From Geosiphon pyriformis (lineage: Eukaryota; Glomeromycota; Glomeromycetes; Archaeosporales; Geosiphonaceae), in assembly GCA_016748015.1 (NCBI GenBank), contig JAAOMT010000222.1, positions 230,817 through 294,816 of the forward strand: a stretch of DNA of 64,000 bases. Direction: 5' to 3'. Shown one piece after another: positions 31,236 through 43,709 of the stretch. The notes under the pieces were generated by a model. The model had not been told where the DNA came from and did not search any database. It saw nothing but the letters and a program-made list of their open reading frames with translations. The stretch's first letter is position 1. The number at the start of each line of letters is the position of its first letter. The translations under genes and the position numbers were made by a program.

Positions 31236-32950
31236 ACATTACGAAATTTACATTTGCTCAAAACCCACTACTACTCAACAAATCTTTGAATCCAATGAAC
31301 AAATCTGTTTGAAGCATGAAATATCAATCCCAAACGTTTATATTCCCAAAGGAATGAAAAAATTTCGAGTTACATTCTACAACCCCAATAATTACTCTAT
31401 TGTCTTATTGAACAAATTAGAAATTGGAATAATACACAGTAATATCTTTCAAGATAAAAACCCTCAAATTGTCTCTAATTTCATCGAAATTGTAAGATAT
31501 ACACTACTTTCAAATCCAAACATCATTCCTACTATGGAGAACTACCACCTTTTAGAAGAAAAACTCTCTCGAATCAACATGAGTCTCTTAGAACCCCAAC
31601 AACAAAGACAATTGAAACAGCTAATAGCTGAATTTGCAAATATATTTGCAAAAGACAACAATAACCTGGAAAAAACTGATATTATCCAACATCAAATTCA
31701 CACAGAAGATGCTCTACCAAAATGACAACAAGCCTATCAAGTTCCACCTACTAGTCACCAATTTATTAGGGAGGAGATCCAAAAAATGCTCAATAACGGA
31801 TTGATTTAACCATCAAGAAGTCCATGGGCTTCACCAGTAGTCCTTATCAAAAAAAACGGAAAATTCAGATTTTGTGTTAACTATTGACAATTGAATAGTG
31901 TCACAATTAGAGATATCTACTCTTTTTTAAGAATTGATGACATGTTAGATGCTTTAGGAAAAACCAAGTTCTTCTCAACTTTAGACTTGGAAAGTGGATA
32001 CTGACAAGTCGAAATGAACCCAAAAGATCGACCCAAAACAGCATTTACTATCCAAGAAGAGAACTATGAGTTCAATGTTATGTCTTTTGGACTCTGCAAT
32101 GCACCAGCAATATTCCAATGACTCATGGATGTTGTATATGAAGAACTCTTGTGGCAATCAGTAGTTGTCTATCTTAATGACACTGATGTTTACTTACCAA
32201 GTTTTGAAGCTCATTTCATTCATCTGTGAGAAGTTTTTCAATAATTACAGAAAGCAGAATTGAAATTAAACATTGAGAAATGTCACTTTGAAAAAACAAG
32301 TCTAATCTTTCTTGGACACATTGTTAGCAAAAATGGAATCAAACCAAACTCTGGAACAATCAGTGCTGTCAAAAACTTTCAAACACCCAGAAATACCACA
32401 GAGCTATGAGGATTTGTAGGATTAGCCTTCTACTATTGAAAATTCATCAAAAATTGTCAAACCACTCAATTATCTTACTAACAAAAATATGCCATACAAA
32501 TAAACAGAAGAACAACAAAAAGCTTTTAAAACCCTCAAAACAAGATTGACAACAGCTCTAGTTCTTGCTTATCCAGACTTCAACAAATGGTTCCAACTAG
32601 CCACTGATGCTTCACACATAGCATTTGGTGCCATTCTATTACAATTGAATAAAAATGGCCAGGAACAAGTTATTGCTTATGCTAGTAGAACACTCAAACC
32701 AACAGAACTCAAATATGGCTCAACTGAACTAGAAGCTGCTGCAGTCATTTGGGCTCTTAAACACTTTCAACAATACCAAAAGAATGAAAAAGAGTTTGAC
32801 ATCATAACCAACAATATTGGCCTTAAATGGCTCAATAAAAAAAAACTGAACAAAGTGTTAAACAGTCTTGATGGAATGATTTCCTAGCAGACTACAAATA
32901 TATTGTACATCACAAACCAGAAAAACTACACACCAATGTTAATAGTCTCT
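31236..32950 (+). pseudogene. Gypsy B linker, RT and RNase H
   Basis: 31168-31725 is open and holds the second beta-rich segment (VYIPKGMKKFRVTFYN) and LEPQQQRQLKQLIAEFANIF. RT follows with TGA stops at former Arg/Trp sites: FRFCVNY, TLDLESGY, then VVVYLNDTDVYL at about 32162-32197 (YLND, Asp to Asn). Frame changes near 32460. RNase H 32546-32887 is open: ATDASHIAFGAILLQ and TELEAAAVIWALKHF intact, with IITNNIGLKWL in place of TDH. Confidence 0.85.
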
Positions 32951-32959
32951 CAAGAATAA

Positions 32960-34400
32960 GACAAGATTAACACCACCAAATTCACTACAACTTACTATTA
33001 CCAACAAAACAACAATGGATCCCAGAAATTACAACAATCTTAAAAACTATTTGAAAACTTTTACCATGTCAGAAAATTGGTCTCCAAGTGAAAAACATTG
33101 ATTACAATACCAATTCAAACAATATTTCATATATCATAACAAAATCTATTACAAAAATTGTAGAAACCCAAACCAACCACTCAGATTAATACAGGAAAAA
33201 GAAAAAGAAACAATTCTATACAACATGTATACAGATCTTTCTTCAGCATACTTAAGAAGAGATGAAACAATTCAAAGAACTCTTGAACATTATTTTTGGC
33301 CTCACATGCAAAAAGACATTTGACAATATGTAGAATCTTGTGATAGTTGTCAAAGAAGAGGAGGAACTTGCCCCACAGAATCTTTAAATTCAATCAAAGT
33401 TGGACAACCTTTTGACAGAGTTGAAATTGATTTAGTCGGACCATTACCTATCACAACCCAAAGAAATTATTATAATGCAGTTGTAGTAAATTATTTTACC
33501 AAATGGCCTGAAGCTAGAGCCATTCAAAGAGCAGATGCAAAATCAGTAGCAAAATTCATTTATAAAGACATTATTTGTAGACATAAATGTCCAATTGAAC
33601 TCTTATTAAATCAGGAAACACATTTTGTAAACAACTTGATACAAGAAATTTGTGAACAATTTAATGTCAAAAGACTTTTATTATCATCTTATCACCCCCA
33701 AACAAATGAACTTGTAGAACATTTTAACAGAACATTGTGTGAATCTTTAGCCAAAGTCTCAACAGATTTTGAGCAGGAATGAGATATCTTTATTCCATTA
33801 ATGTTACTAGCATACAAAACACTAAAACAAAATACTATGAAACACACACCATTTGATCTTACTTATGGAAGGACAGCAACATTACCAATTAATTTCACAG
33901 TGGAAACATATCCAGTACAACCAATCAATAAAAAAAACTTCCAAAAAACACTCCAAAGAAGAGCCTACACTCTTCTTAGTATATTGGAAGGAAAGAGACA
34001 CATAGCAGCCATTGATATTGAACACTCTCAAGTCCTACAAAAAGAAAGGCATGACAACAAATTACTACCAGTTACCAACGAATTTAAAGTTGGAAATAAA
34101 GTTCTCTTACACAGAACTAAGGCTAAAAAACAATGGAGTGGAAAATTTGAACATAAATGGAATGGACTATTTTATATTTACGAAATTCTAGGCAATGGAT
34201 TATACAAGTTAAGACTTAATGACAAAGTACTAACAAAAATTGCACATGGAAATTAATTGAAACACTATTACTTTAGAAACAATCTTGAATCATTAATTCC
34301 ACAAATTGGTACACATTCCCTTTTAATTAATTTTGAAAATATTCCTCAAAATTTAGAACCAATAATTATAATAGAACAACAACCAAACTTGAATACTTAA
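32960..34400 (+). pseudogene. Gypsy B integrase
   Basis: Zinc region SSAYLRRDETIQRTLEHYF and CDSCQRR, with the first His changed to Tyr. Core: VEIDLVGPLPITT (first Asp), LLLNQETHFVNN (second Asp now Asn) and NELVEHFNRTLC (Glu kept). 33801-34256 is open and includes the C-terminal part NKVLLHRTKAKKQWSGKFEH and YKLRLNDKVLTKIAHGN. Inactive as it stands. Confidence 0.87.
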
Positions 34401-34566
34401 TTTAACATTTTCACAAATCTCTTTAAAAATACACAAAACATAAATCAAAAATAGTAAATAATTAGAAGAAACATTCAAACCCAAAAAAAACAAATAAAAA
34501 CCCTATACCCAAAATAATTTTCTTTATTTTTTTTCAAATTTTGTTTATTAGTTAGTTATTTTTATC

Positions 34567-35274
34567 ATGATTATTTCCCGAAATATTCAACAAATATCCC
34601 AAAAATTAATGTTAGCTTTGAAAACACTTCCTGACTTATCCATAATGATTAATAGAAGTCAAATTAATTATATTCAGAAAGAAACCACAGCCTCAGTAGT
34701 AAATAATTCTCAGAATTATCACCTCTATAGAAAAAAAACAAAAAGTTACTCTAGAAATCAATTACCAGAACTTTTGAAGCAAGCACTAAAAGAAAACTTT
34801 TTATCTGTCTCTATTAATATTCTACCAAATGCCACAATGTAACAAAAACTTCTACTATTTCTTAATGAACAGAACAATAAACATACTCTTATATATAGAT
34901 ATTTTTTTATTGGAAAAACCCTTTATAAACGAAAACTGGAACTTGAAGCAACCAACATCACTTCTGAGACTATACAAAAACAAATTCACAATAAATTCAA
35001 GACAGCAGCTGGACTAACAAACACTTGCTACAAACTTAGAGCAGCTTTTAGACTCTATGATTTGTTCAACACTTGTGAAAATGTCTTACAAAATCCAATA
35101 CTGCAACCAATGAAAGTTTAACACATTGGCAAACTCACAGAACTGAAATTTCAACAATTTTCAGACCAGATTACTTCAATTATCTTGGACCATTATCTTA
35201 ACATCACAGATAGTGCTTGGATTTTGATGGAGCTCAGTCTTGAGGAGAAGATTATGTTACTAGTAGAATTTTAG
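34567..35274 (+). pseudogene. Gypsy B third ORF (ORF3), function unknown
   Basis: One frame of 236 codons runs from ATG 34567 to a TAG inside the 3' LTR, with just two internal stops (TAA 34840-34842 and TAA 35119-35121), both explained by CAA to TAA. A Lys/Asn-rich N-terminal half is followed by a helical half (LELEATNITSETIQKQIHNK, LRAAFRLYDLFNTCENVL, KLTELKFQQFSDQITSI). The helical half can be lined up with D ORF3. No signal peptide, membrane helix or known motif is seen, so it does not look like an envelope gene. Confidence 0.65.
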
Positions 35275-36223
35275 CTATTAATTAGCATGAAATTACCCTT
35301 ATAATTTCTATTATTAATTAGCATATATTATTATCATTTCGATTATTACTTATTATTTAATCAAACTATCAAATATTATTACTCAATCAATAATTTGATT
35401 TGTACTCTAGAAATTAAGATGATCAAATTACACAATACTCTGAACCATTTAACATAGTCAAAATTCGCCAAAATTAATGAAAATTGGCCGAAATAATCAA
35501 TAGTTTAGTGAAATAACTTATAGTTTGCCGAAATGTATCTTTAGTTCACCCAAATTGTAGAAAAGAGAAAAGTGCAAGTTTAAAGACTAGTATTACAACA
35601 AGTTGTATAAAAGAAGAGCTTTTTTTCAAGAAAATGTATCTTCTCATAGTATTTTATTATAACATCCTATTTTAGATATTTTAATTGAAACAAATTATCT
35701 TTTATATATTCAAATAAAAATTAAATATTCGAAAACCAAATCCTTAAATTATTTTACTTGAAATTCCCTCAACACAACTAACATTTTGAAATTGATTAGC
35801 TACCAATTTCAATAAACTATTAATAACTCCAAGCCTGGACAGAAAACGGTTCCCTTGATAAAATCTCATTTCTTTTACATTTTTTTTATTTTTTTTTTAT
35901 TTTTGTATCATAATCATTTGGGTAGTCTACAGATAAAATTCTTATAGAAGAGTTGACTTTTACAGCAAAGTAACTACACATTTTTAGTAAGCTTCCAGAT
36001 GAGCAATTCCTGGGAAAGAGTTGACGTTTACTACAACATAATTACATAAAGCAACTGGTAAGGAATTGGTCATTCCACTTATAAGCCCAGCAGTTCAAAT
36101 TATAGGAGATAATTTAAAGATAAATTCAGTTACTGAAGGTCCAATTACTTCCTAGAAACGTGAATTTACAGCAAATCAATATTAACAACATTCAAAAAAA
36201 GAGACCAAAAACCTCTAGTAATA
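35255..36223 (+). repeat. Gypsy B 3' LTR (969 bp)
   Basis: TGTTACTAG ... CTAGTAATA. The copy of the U3 array is at 35451-35555 and a TATA-like GTATAAAAG near 35607. It is preceded by GAGCTC (35230-35235) and the purine-rich GAGGAGAAG. Confidence 0.92.
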
Positions 36224-37500
36224 GTGTACTTATTTATGTCTAAATAAAACCAGTACAGATTAGTGTTTTTTAAAACTAGTATAGTATTTATAACAGCATT
36301 TAGCAAGTTGGCAGAATTAAAACAAATTACTATACACCTGGTTTAAGTATATATAACAGGATAATAATTGATTATACATGTTTTTCTATCCACAGATTTA
36401 ATAAAATCTCAAATATTATGTGTATTTGTTTTTACTAATAGTATATAAAACAATACTCTATTATAGTTTCTTGTGTTTTTGTTCATATCAGTTTTAACAA
36501 TCCTTACAATATTTTTTCCAATTAAAATAAAATATTTTACAGCAGTCAAATTAGCATAATTAGATTATTTAAATTTAACTACAGTCTTTTGTCATATTCT
36601 TATTAACTGTATCTTAATTAATGTAATTATTTTAAATTTAGATAGTATAGCATATATAATCTTAGTTGATATTTTAATTGGTATTTTTTTTACTATTATA
36701 GTTTGATCTAAATACTTAACAGATTTTCTAAAATTAGTGTTTACTAAGATATTTGTACTTCTTATTTTTTTATTGCCTGTATTAAACTTGATTTAAAAGT
36801 GAATAATGCACAAATAATCTTAGCAAATTTTGAAAAAATAAAAGCTCTTTCAAGTCATTAATTCTAGAAAACAAATTTTTGACTATTTTCAACTTCTTTT
36901 GAGATAAATTTTTTACTATAATATTTATATTAATATCTAAAATAAAAGATTTTCTAACAGACATATTGACTAGATTTTTTTAAAAAAAAAAATCACAAGA
37001 ACATTTAAGAAAATATCATCTTTATCTTCACTTAAAAACTTGATTTTTCTCAAAGGTGTGTTTAATGTTTTTATGATTACTAATTTAAGTTTTTTAAGTA
37101 TTTAATCTAAGTTGTTCTTTTTTAAAATATTTTTTCATCATAATTTATACTGGTTTTTTCTACTAAAAACTTTTTTTCTATATTAACATTATTGGATTTA
37201 ATAATATTGTCAATCTTAAATCCTTAAAAACAATCAACTATTTTTTTGGCAAATGACTTTTTATTATTAACAATACTATTTTCTAAAGCATTATTCTTTT
37301 TCTTTTTTCCGAAAAAAATATTTCTGTTAACAATATTAGAACCAAAAATTCTGGCAAATTTTTTTATAATAGCAACATTAAGACTAACAATGATTTCATA
37401 GTTAAGCAGAAATAATTTAGATTTATTGAAACAAATAGTGTATATTAACAACTAAAAAAACTTTTTTATTAAAATTAAAACTCTTTAATAATTATTAAAA
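36224..37500 (-). pseudogene. LINE A ORF1 N-terminal part and 5' end
   Basis: Matches LINE 2 60606-61830. 37224-37451 keeps NVAIIKKFARIFGSN and a Lys-rich run, the counterpart of SIAIIKKSAKDFDVET in LINE 1. 36782-36964 is a further ORF1 fragment. The 5' end fades into T-rich sequence near 37490. Confidence 0.75.
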
Positions 37501-37950
37501 TAAACAAAAAAAAAAGTTTTTTTTAATAATATTTAAAAACAATTTCTAATTAACAAAATTTTTTTAAATAAATAGCTTTTATTTTAATGTTTAGTATTAC
37601 TTTTAAGATTAAATTAGTCTTTGTTAATTTTTGTTTTACTTATTGTCTAGTTTTTTTTATTTTATTTATTGTTTAGTTTTATTAAATTAAAGTTTTTTTT
37701 AAAAAACAATATTAAGTTGTTTTGTATAAATTTTGTTTTTTTAGCTTACTTAAATATTGTATTAAATTTGTTATTAATAAATTTTTTTTGTTTATATTTA
37801 AGATTACAAAATTTTTAGTAATTGTTTTTCTTTTTTTTATTATATTTTAATATATTTTTTTTAATATATTTTCTAATAATATTAAAAATACTATTACAAA
37901 TTAAAATATAAACTAATAAATAACAAAATAAAACAAGATTATATGAAAAA
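37500..37950. other. AT-rich spacer between divergent LINE A and LINE 1
   Basis: No gene seen. ACTTTTAAGATTAAATTA near 37600 recurs near 62125, right of the LINE 2 5' end, so it is probably 5' UTR of the minus-strand LINE family. The remainder, up to about 37950, should hold the LINE 1 5' UTR. Confidence 0.5.
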
Positions 37951-38049
37951 AAAACTTTTTTCTTTTTTTAGTTCAAAATTTCCAAAAAAGAATCAAAAGT
38001 TTTTTGAAAAAAGTTTTTTACAATTCAGTACAATAAATCCAAATCTTTC

Positions 38050-40632
38050 TTGCTTGATTACAAGACCACTATTGACTATAGTATTGCCATTATAAAGAAA
38101 TCTGCTAAGGACTTTGATGTTGAAACTGTTAGCAAGAATATTGCCTCTAAAAAAAAAAGAAAAAAAAATGTTCTAAAAGATAGTACTGCTCATGAAATAA
38201 TTTTGTCTAATAAGATAGTTGGTAGTTCTTAAAAGTTTAAAGCTAATAATACTACCAAATCTGATAGTGTTAATATAAAGGAGAAGTGTCTAGTAGAAAA
38301 AACCAGTGTGGATTATGGTGAGAAGATTTTGTTTAATAAGGATAATTCCAGCCAGATGCCAAAAAATCCAAGATTGGTGATGAAAAAAACTTTGGATACA
38401 CCATTAGAAAAGATTAATTTCTTGGATAATGTTGATGATGATAATATTCTCTTGGATGCTTCTGTGGTTTTCACTCTTCCACTAAAAAATCTGGTCAATG
38501 TGTCTGTTAGGAAATCTTTTACTTTAGATATTGGCCTGGACTAAATTGTTGGTAAATCATCTCAAAAAAAGCTTAGGACTATTAAGAAATTGTTTTTAAA
38601 AATTAATGGTTTTGGGGGGAGAAGGCCTTTACTTTCTCAAAATTTTCTGGGATCATTTATGTCTTCTTTACATCTGAATTGAATCTAACACAGGCCACAG
38701 AAAAAGCAAAAGTAGTGAATATTTTGGTATATACTGATTTGAAAAAATCCATAATACATTCAGATTAAGCTATAATAATAATAAAAATTCTGGTTAGAAC
38801 ATCTGCTGAGGCTGTGCATACTGCACTATCTAAATTTGAAATGATTAAGTTGATCAAAATACAATTGGTAGGGCTGTGGCAGAAGGCAGTAATAGAATTT
38901 AAGCAATTGGATTACACTAATTTGATCACAGCTGAGTAGTCTATCCTAATCAGAAAAAATATTATGCATATGGCCAGAGCTAATATTGACAAAAAATTTT
39001 GAAATGCTAGAGACAATCATAGGGCACTGCTCTATACTCTGTCTGTGTAAACAAATATACATAATATTTGGAATTTTATTGGTTTGATTGGTAGAAAGAC
39101 ATGTATTATCAATCATTATTTGGTTACATATGTGAAAACTAAGTGTGTTGTCATCTGTTTTAGTACTGCTGAAACACTAAATGTTATTATGAAAACCATT
39201 GTTACCTGAGGTTTTTGGTCTCTTTTTAGCTCTTGTATGTTTGTTGTAATGCTGTTAATTTACGACTATGGAAAGTGTTTGAACCTCCGATAACTGAATT
39301 TTTATCTTCAAATTATCTCCTATAATTTGAACTGCTGGGCTTATAAGTAAAATGGCCAATTCTATGCCAGTTGCTTCATGTAGTTATGTTGTAGTAAACA
39401 TCAATTCTATCCTAGGAATTGCTCGTTTGGAAGCTCACTAAAAATGTGTAGTTACTTTGCTGTGAAAGTCAACTTTTTTACAGAAATCTCGTCTGTAGGC
39501 TACCCTAATGATTATAATAAAAAAATAAAAAAAAAGTAAAAAAAAAGTAAAAGAAATTGAATTCTGTCAAAGGAAACGTTTTCTATCCAGGCCTGAAGTC
39601 ACTAACAGTTTTTTACTGAAATTGGTAGCTAATCAATTTCAAAATGTTAGTTGGGTTTTGGGGATTTTCCAAGTGCAATAATTAAAGAATTTGGTTTTTT
39701 GAATTATTTAATATTTTATTTCTTTTTGTGTGTATAGGAATGGTTCTAAGTGATAAATCTAAAGTAAGATACATTTTTTTGAAGAGAAAAGCTCTTTTTT
39801 TATACAACTTGTCATAACACTATTTTATGAACTTGAACTTTGCTCTTTTCTACAATTTTGCTGAACTAAAGATACATTTTGGTGAACTACAAGTTATTTC
39901 TGTGAACTATTAGATATTTTGGTAAACTATCAATTATTTTGGCAAATTTTTACAAATTTTGGCGAACTTTTTGAATGTTACATAGTTCGGGGTATTGCAT
40001 AATTAATTATTGCAATTAGGTTACATTTATGTTATGTGCAAATTGGGTTATTAATTAAATGATAATTTTGGATATTTTGCTAATGTAATAAGTAATAATT
40101 TGAACAATAATATATGTTAATTAATAATAGGAATTATAAAGATAATTTCATGCTAAATAATATCTCTAATTTTGTCTGGTAACACCATATTAGTGTTAAG
40201 AGATACCAATTTGTGTTGGTCTTATCTTGTTCCTGCCAAGTGTACCAAGTATGAAAAATCTGGTCATATATTATTGAAGTGTATTATTGGTGAGAAAACT
40301 TCATTTGGTAATTTGCCATACAGAGTTTTTTTGAAGCCAATAAAAGCAGGCTGGCCATTATTTATGCCAAGTGGTTGGCTCCTGTGGCTCGTTTCATTTC
40401 TTTTGAAAATAATTCTTGGACAAAGATTATTAGTAAGTCTTTTCTACTTTTTTCTTTGGTATGAAATAATTTGGCAGGTTCTGGCTTCTCTTTGGAGATG
40501 AAGCCATCTCTACCAGTTGCAATAGAAGTAAACAATAGGTTTGCCACTTCTGAACATAGTTTTACTAGTCTTATAGAGCAAATTGATAAGCTGGCTAAGA
40601 GATTAAATATACTTGAGCCAGTGGTTTTTTAG
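38050..40632 (+). pseudogene. LINE 1 ORF1 (RRM-like, zinc knuckle), split by solo LTR
   Basis: The N-terminal part is basic (SKKKRKKNV). 38308-38544 is an acidic/Ser stretch. From about 38780 comes an RRM-like fold: IKILVRTSAEAVHTALSKFE, then IQLVGLWQKAVIEF, a beta-alpha-beta pattern. A zinc knuckle CTKYEKSGHILLKC follows at about 40226-40268 (second Cys now Tyr). The C-terminus includes the block LIEQIDKLAKRLN near 40572. ORF1 proteins of this kind bind LINE RNA. Interrupted at 39200-40184 by a solo LTR and by several stops. The frame 40172-40501 begins inside that LTR, so its start is not real. Confidence 0.82.
39200..40184 (-). repeat. Solo LTR of the gypsy B family (985 bp) in LINE 1 ORF1
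   Basis: This is the reverse complement of the gypsy B LTR along its whole length, starting TGTTACCTGAGG and ending TCTGGTAACA, flanked by a perfect duplication CCAT (39196-39199 and 40185-40188). There is no internal region, so it arose by LTR-LTR recombination. Its U3 array (39851-39980, units like TTTGGTGAACTACAAGTTAT) has more units than the array in gypsy B. Confidence 0.93.
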
Positions 40633-40879
40633 CTTAGTCCTGGATGTCAACTATTGGTAATCTCTTTGTCACAGAATCAAGAAACAAATATAGTAATGAA
40701 TAAGGATTTGGGTGCAGCCACTAGTAATGAAATTGTTGTAAGAACAGTATTTTTGGATATGTCTTTGGTGTTTAGATTGAATGATAGTATGAAGTATCTA
40801 ATAGAAATAGTTATAAGCTTTTTGGCCAAAATAAACAATTATGGTATGAATTCAAATTTTCTTTTTTTTCAATGAGTGG

Positions 40880-43709
40880 TCTTATTTGAAAAGTAGCTAC
40901 ATGTAATGTTAGGAGTATAAACAATTTTGTTAAGCAAGCAGATGTTATTTGCTGACATAAGAACATGAACAATTTAATTTTGATAATTACTAAAACAAAG
41001 CTGAAAAGAAAAGTTTATCCATAGATTGCTGGCAAGTTTGATGGTGTTTATGTGTTTACTTCAGGCTTGAACTTCTAGTATTTAGGTTCTGGAGTTGTAA
41101 TTATTATAAATGTTACTTTGGCAAAACATGTATGCAAGATTTCAAAGATTGCTAATAGGCTTTTGTCTATTAAGCTGCTTTTTAAGAATAAGTTATTAGT
41201 TTTAATTCTGGAGCTTTATGCTAGTGCTGTGTTGGTTGTGTATTTGTTTCAGACTAGAAAGATTAACTTTTTGATTGCAAAAGTGGTAAATAAGTTTTTT
41301 TTTGTTATTTTAAGTAGGGATTTCAATAAAAATAGTTTGCACAGGTGTGCTAGTTTTAGGAAATGTTTTAATTTAGGACTGGTAAACTCTCTGTCAAAAA
41401 GTTTAGTTGTGAAGAGTTCTACATGGAAAAATTTAAAAAGTTTCGAAAAAATAATAAACTATGTGTTTGTGTCCTTAAATTTGGTTAAAGCAGTAGTAAA
41501 TTATGATGTTTTGGATGTCAGTAAACACTTCAACACTGATTACTGAGCTGTTTTTGTGTTCATGAATTTGGGTGGTCTGTTGAATTCACAGTTGAACTCT
41601 CTTTACAAACAAGCAAATAGAGATTGTTGGAAATTTGATATCAAAAATGTCAGTAAGGCAGAGTAATACAAGTTTAAAGAGTTTATGGCAGCTAATGTAT
41701 CATTGTTTTCTGATAAGTTTGATGTTTCTAAGGGGTTTTCAGATCTAAATGCTATGTAGAATATTGTTTACAAAGTAATGTATCTTTCAGCAAATAAAGT
41801 CTTTAAGAAAAAGTGGTTTAAGAACTATGATAGTGTTTTTACCAAGAATTCTTCTAAGTTTTATAAGCTACTAAATAACTTATTAATAAGTAATTATAAT
41901 GAGAAATTTTGTGTTAAGAATTGTTAAGTCTTCACATAAAGATATTAATAATGCTTTTAAATTTTTGATAAACTACTGAGTGACTTTAGATATTGATAAG
42001 ACTTTATCTGTTTAAACTCTGTTGAATTCTGGTGCAGATCTTGATCATGTATATTTAGCTCTTTTCAGTATAAAGAAATCATATTGTGCTTCCAAGTTTG
42101 CTAAGTTTTTGCAGGCCAAGGAGTCATAAATTAAGTTAGTTATCGATAAGTAGATGAAAAATTTTGCAGTCAATAAGAGTCACACAATCAAGAGCATGCT
42201 AGAGCATTTGTTTTGAAAAGTAGTTTTGGACTATTTGATCATTAAAAATAAACTGGTTCTAAAACTTAATCTGGTTAAGACCAAAGTGGATATAATTATG
42301 AAAAGCTGAACTAGAAAGCATAATGTGGTGGCAGATTTCTTTGATGATTGGTCTCATCAATATTGGCCTTTGAAATATGTTTTTGATAATGCTTTTTTAA
42401 ATATGATGTGTTTAGTTAGTTTTAATGAGTTGTTCGGTATGGTTTCTAAGCTGCCTGATAACAAAGCTGCTGGTTTTTCTGGAGTCTCAAATGAGTTCTG
42501 GAAGTGTTGCAACAAATTGGTTTTGAATATGCTTTTGGTGATTTTGAATTTTTGTTTGACTTATAAATTGGTGCCTAGAGCTTGGAAAAAAGCTTGGGTC
42601 TCAATAATTCCCAAGTCATATGAGTGAAAAAGAGTTTTTATGAATGCTTAACCTATTGCTTTGATTGAAACTGCCCGTAAAATTCTTTCTAAGATTTTTT
42701 TAAACAGAATCTCTTCAGTATATGATGCTTATAATGTTTTATGAGGAGACAATTTTTCAGTTTTAAAAGATATAATAACACAATCTTCCATTTTTGCCAT
42801 TGGTTCAGTTATTAAGAATGCTTTGAAGAAGAACCACAAACTCTGATTGGTTTTGCAGGATATGCAAAAAGTCTATAATTCTGTTGAATAGAAACATCTT
42901 AGGAAAAGCTTGGTTAGGATAAAAATATGTAACAGGTTTATTAGATTTATCAATGGCATTTACAATAATTGTGTCAACAGAGTTATGACTGATTTTGGAT
43001 TAATAGATAAATATTGGGTATATGATAGTCTGGATCAGAAAGAAGTGTTCTTACCTTTACTCTGGTACATATTTTATGATTTTCTTTTGTGTAAAGTCAA
43101 GAGACTGGAAAACATATGTGAATACAGATTGGATTCTTATCTTGTTGCTAAAACTGGTCACATAGAATCTCAGATTGAATTGACATCTTTTTTTGCTGCT
43201 GGTGCTTTTGTCGATAACACAATTTGGGTTAGGAATAGTCAGACTGCTATTCAGTACATTTTAGACATAGCAAGTGATTTTTTTAAAATTAATAATATTT
43301 CAATTAATAATAAAAAGATGATAGCCATTCTTATTAACTAAAAAGTTTAAGATGTTTTACTGTCAACTAGTGGTCTGTCAATATTAGTTGTAAGGAAGAA
43401 AGAATCTCATAGATATCTGGGTATTTTTTTGTCTTCTAAGAGCTTATCCAGACCTAGCTTAGTAAAAGCCCACTTGGATATCAGGTTTTTTACTAATATG
43501 GTTTTGAAGAAAACTATTTTAGATAAGCAATTTCTGTATTTGGTTTTGGCAGTGGTGCATTTTATTATTGGATACAGAATCTAGTTCAGTTTTATCTCTA
43601 AAAGTGTGTACAATAAATGAGACATGGCAATCAGAAAAAATTTGAGAATAAAGACTGGCTTGCCTAAAGATTTTTCCAATAAGACTATTCATTATCCATT
43701 TTTATATGG
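40880..43709 (+). pseudogene. LINE 1 ORF2, part 1: APE endonuclease and RT
   Basis: ORF2 begins near 40890 with VATCNVRSINNF, the usual start of an APE-type endonuclease. ILSRDFNKN at about 41310-41337 is the GDFN-like site. 41118-41546 is open. RT starts near 42325: SFNELFGMVSKLPDNKAAGF and SGVSNEFWKCC (42469-42513), then a QDMQKVYNSVE block (catalytic region A) and FVDNTIWVRNS near 43208, where the expected A/V-D-D is VDN. The frame is cut by gypsy D at 43709, right after HYPFLY. Stops are scattered. Confidence 0.85.

Larger units (their letters stand above)
26345..36223 (+). mobile_element. Gypsy element B (full length, both LTRs)
   Basis: Flanked by a perfect 4-bp duplication GTGT (26341-26344 and 36224-36227), inside LINE A. 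LTRs 26345-27316 and 35255-36223 are very alike; the differences I see are mostly C/T or A/G. The internal order is gag, knuckle, protease, cysteine module, dUTPase, RT, RNase H, integrase, ORF3. Gag to dUTPase (27363-31235) stays in one frame, broken by stops; frame changes follow in RT and RNase H. Many stops are TGA at places where A or D has Arg or Trp. Confidence 0.93.
13500..37500 (-). mobile_element. LINE A (non-LTR retrotransposon) split by gypsy C and gypsy B
   Basis: Three fragments (about 13500-15240, 26004-26344 and 36224-37500) line up in order and without overlap with the uninterrupted LINE 2: 13741-13938 with about 58690-58880, 15100-15240 with about 60110-60236, 26004-26344 with about 60237-60605, and 36224-37450 with about 60606-61830. 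So they are one minus-strand LINE with two gypsy insertions. Its 5' end lies near 37490 in T-rich sequence. RT and everything downstream are not recognisable left of about 13500, so the 3' half is deleted or decayed. Endonuclease GDFN has become NNFN. Confidence 0.82.

Noticed and set aside
31720-32240. Possible genetic code with TGA as Trp or Arg in gypsy B
   Set aside because: TGA replaces both Arg and Trp codons, TAA/TAG stops occur too, and a CpG or general C-to-T/G-to-A decay explains all of them.
34567-35274. ORF3 as an envelope gene
   Set aside because: No signal peptide, no hydrophobic membrane helix and no cleavage site are seen.
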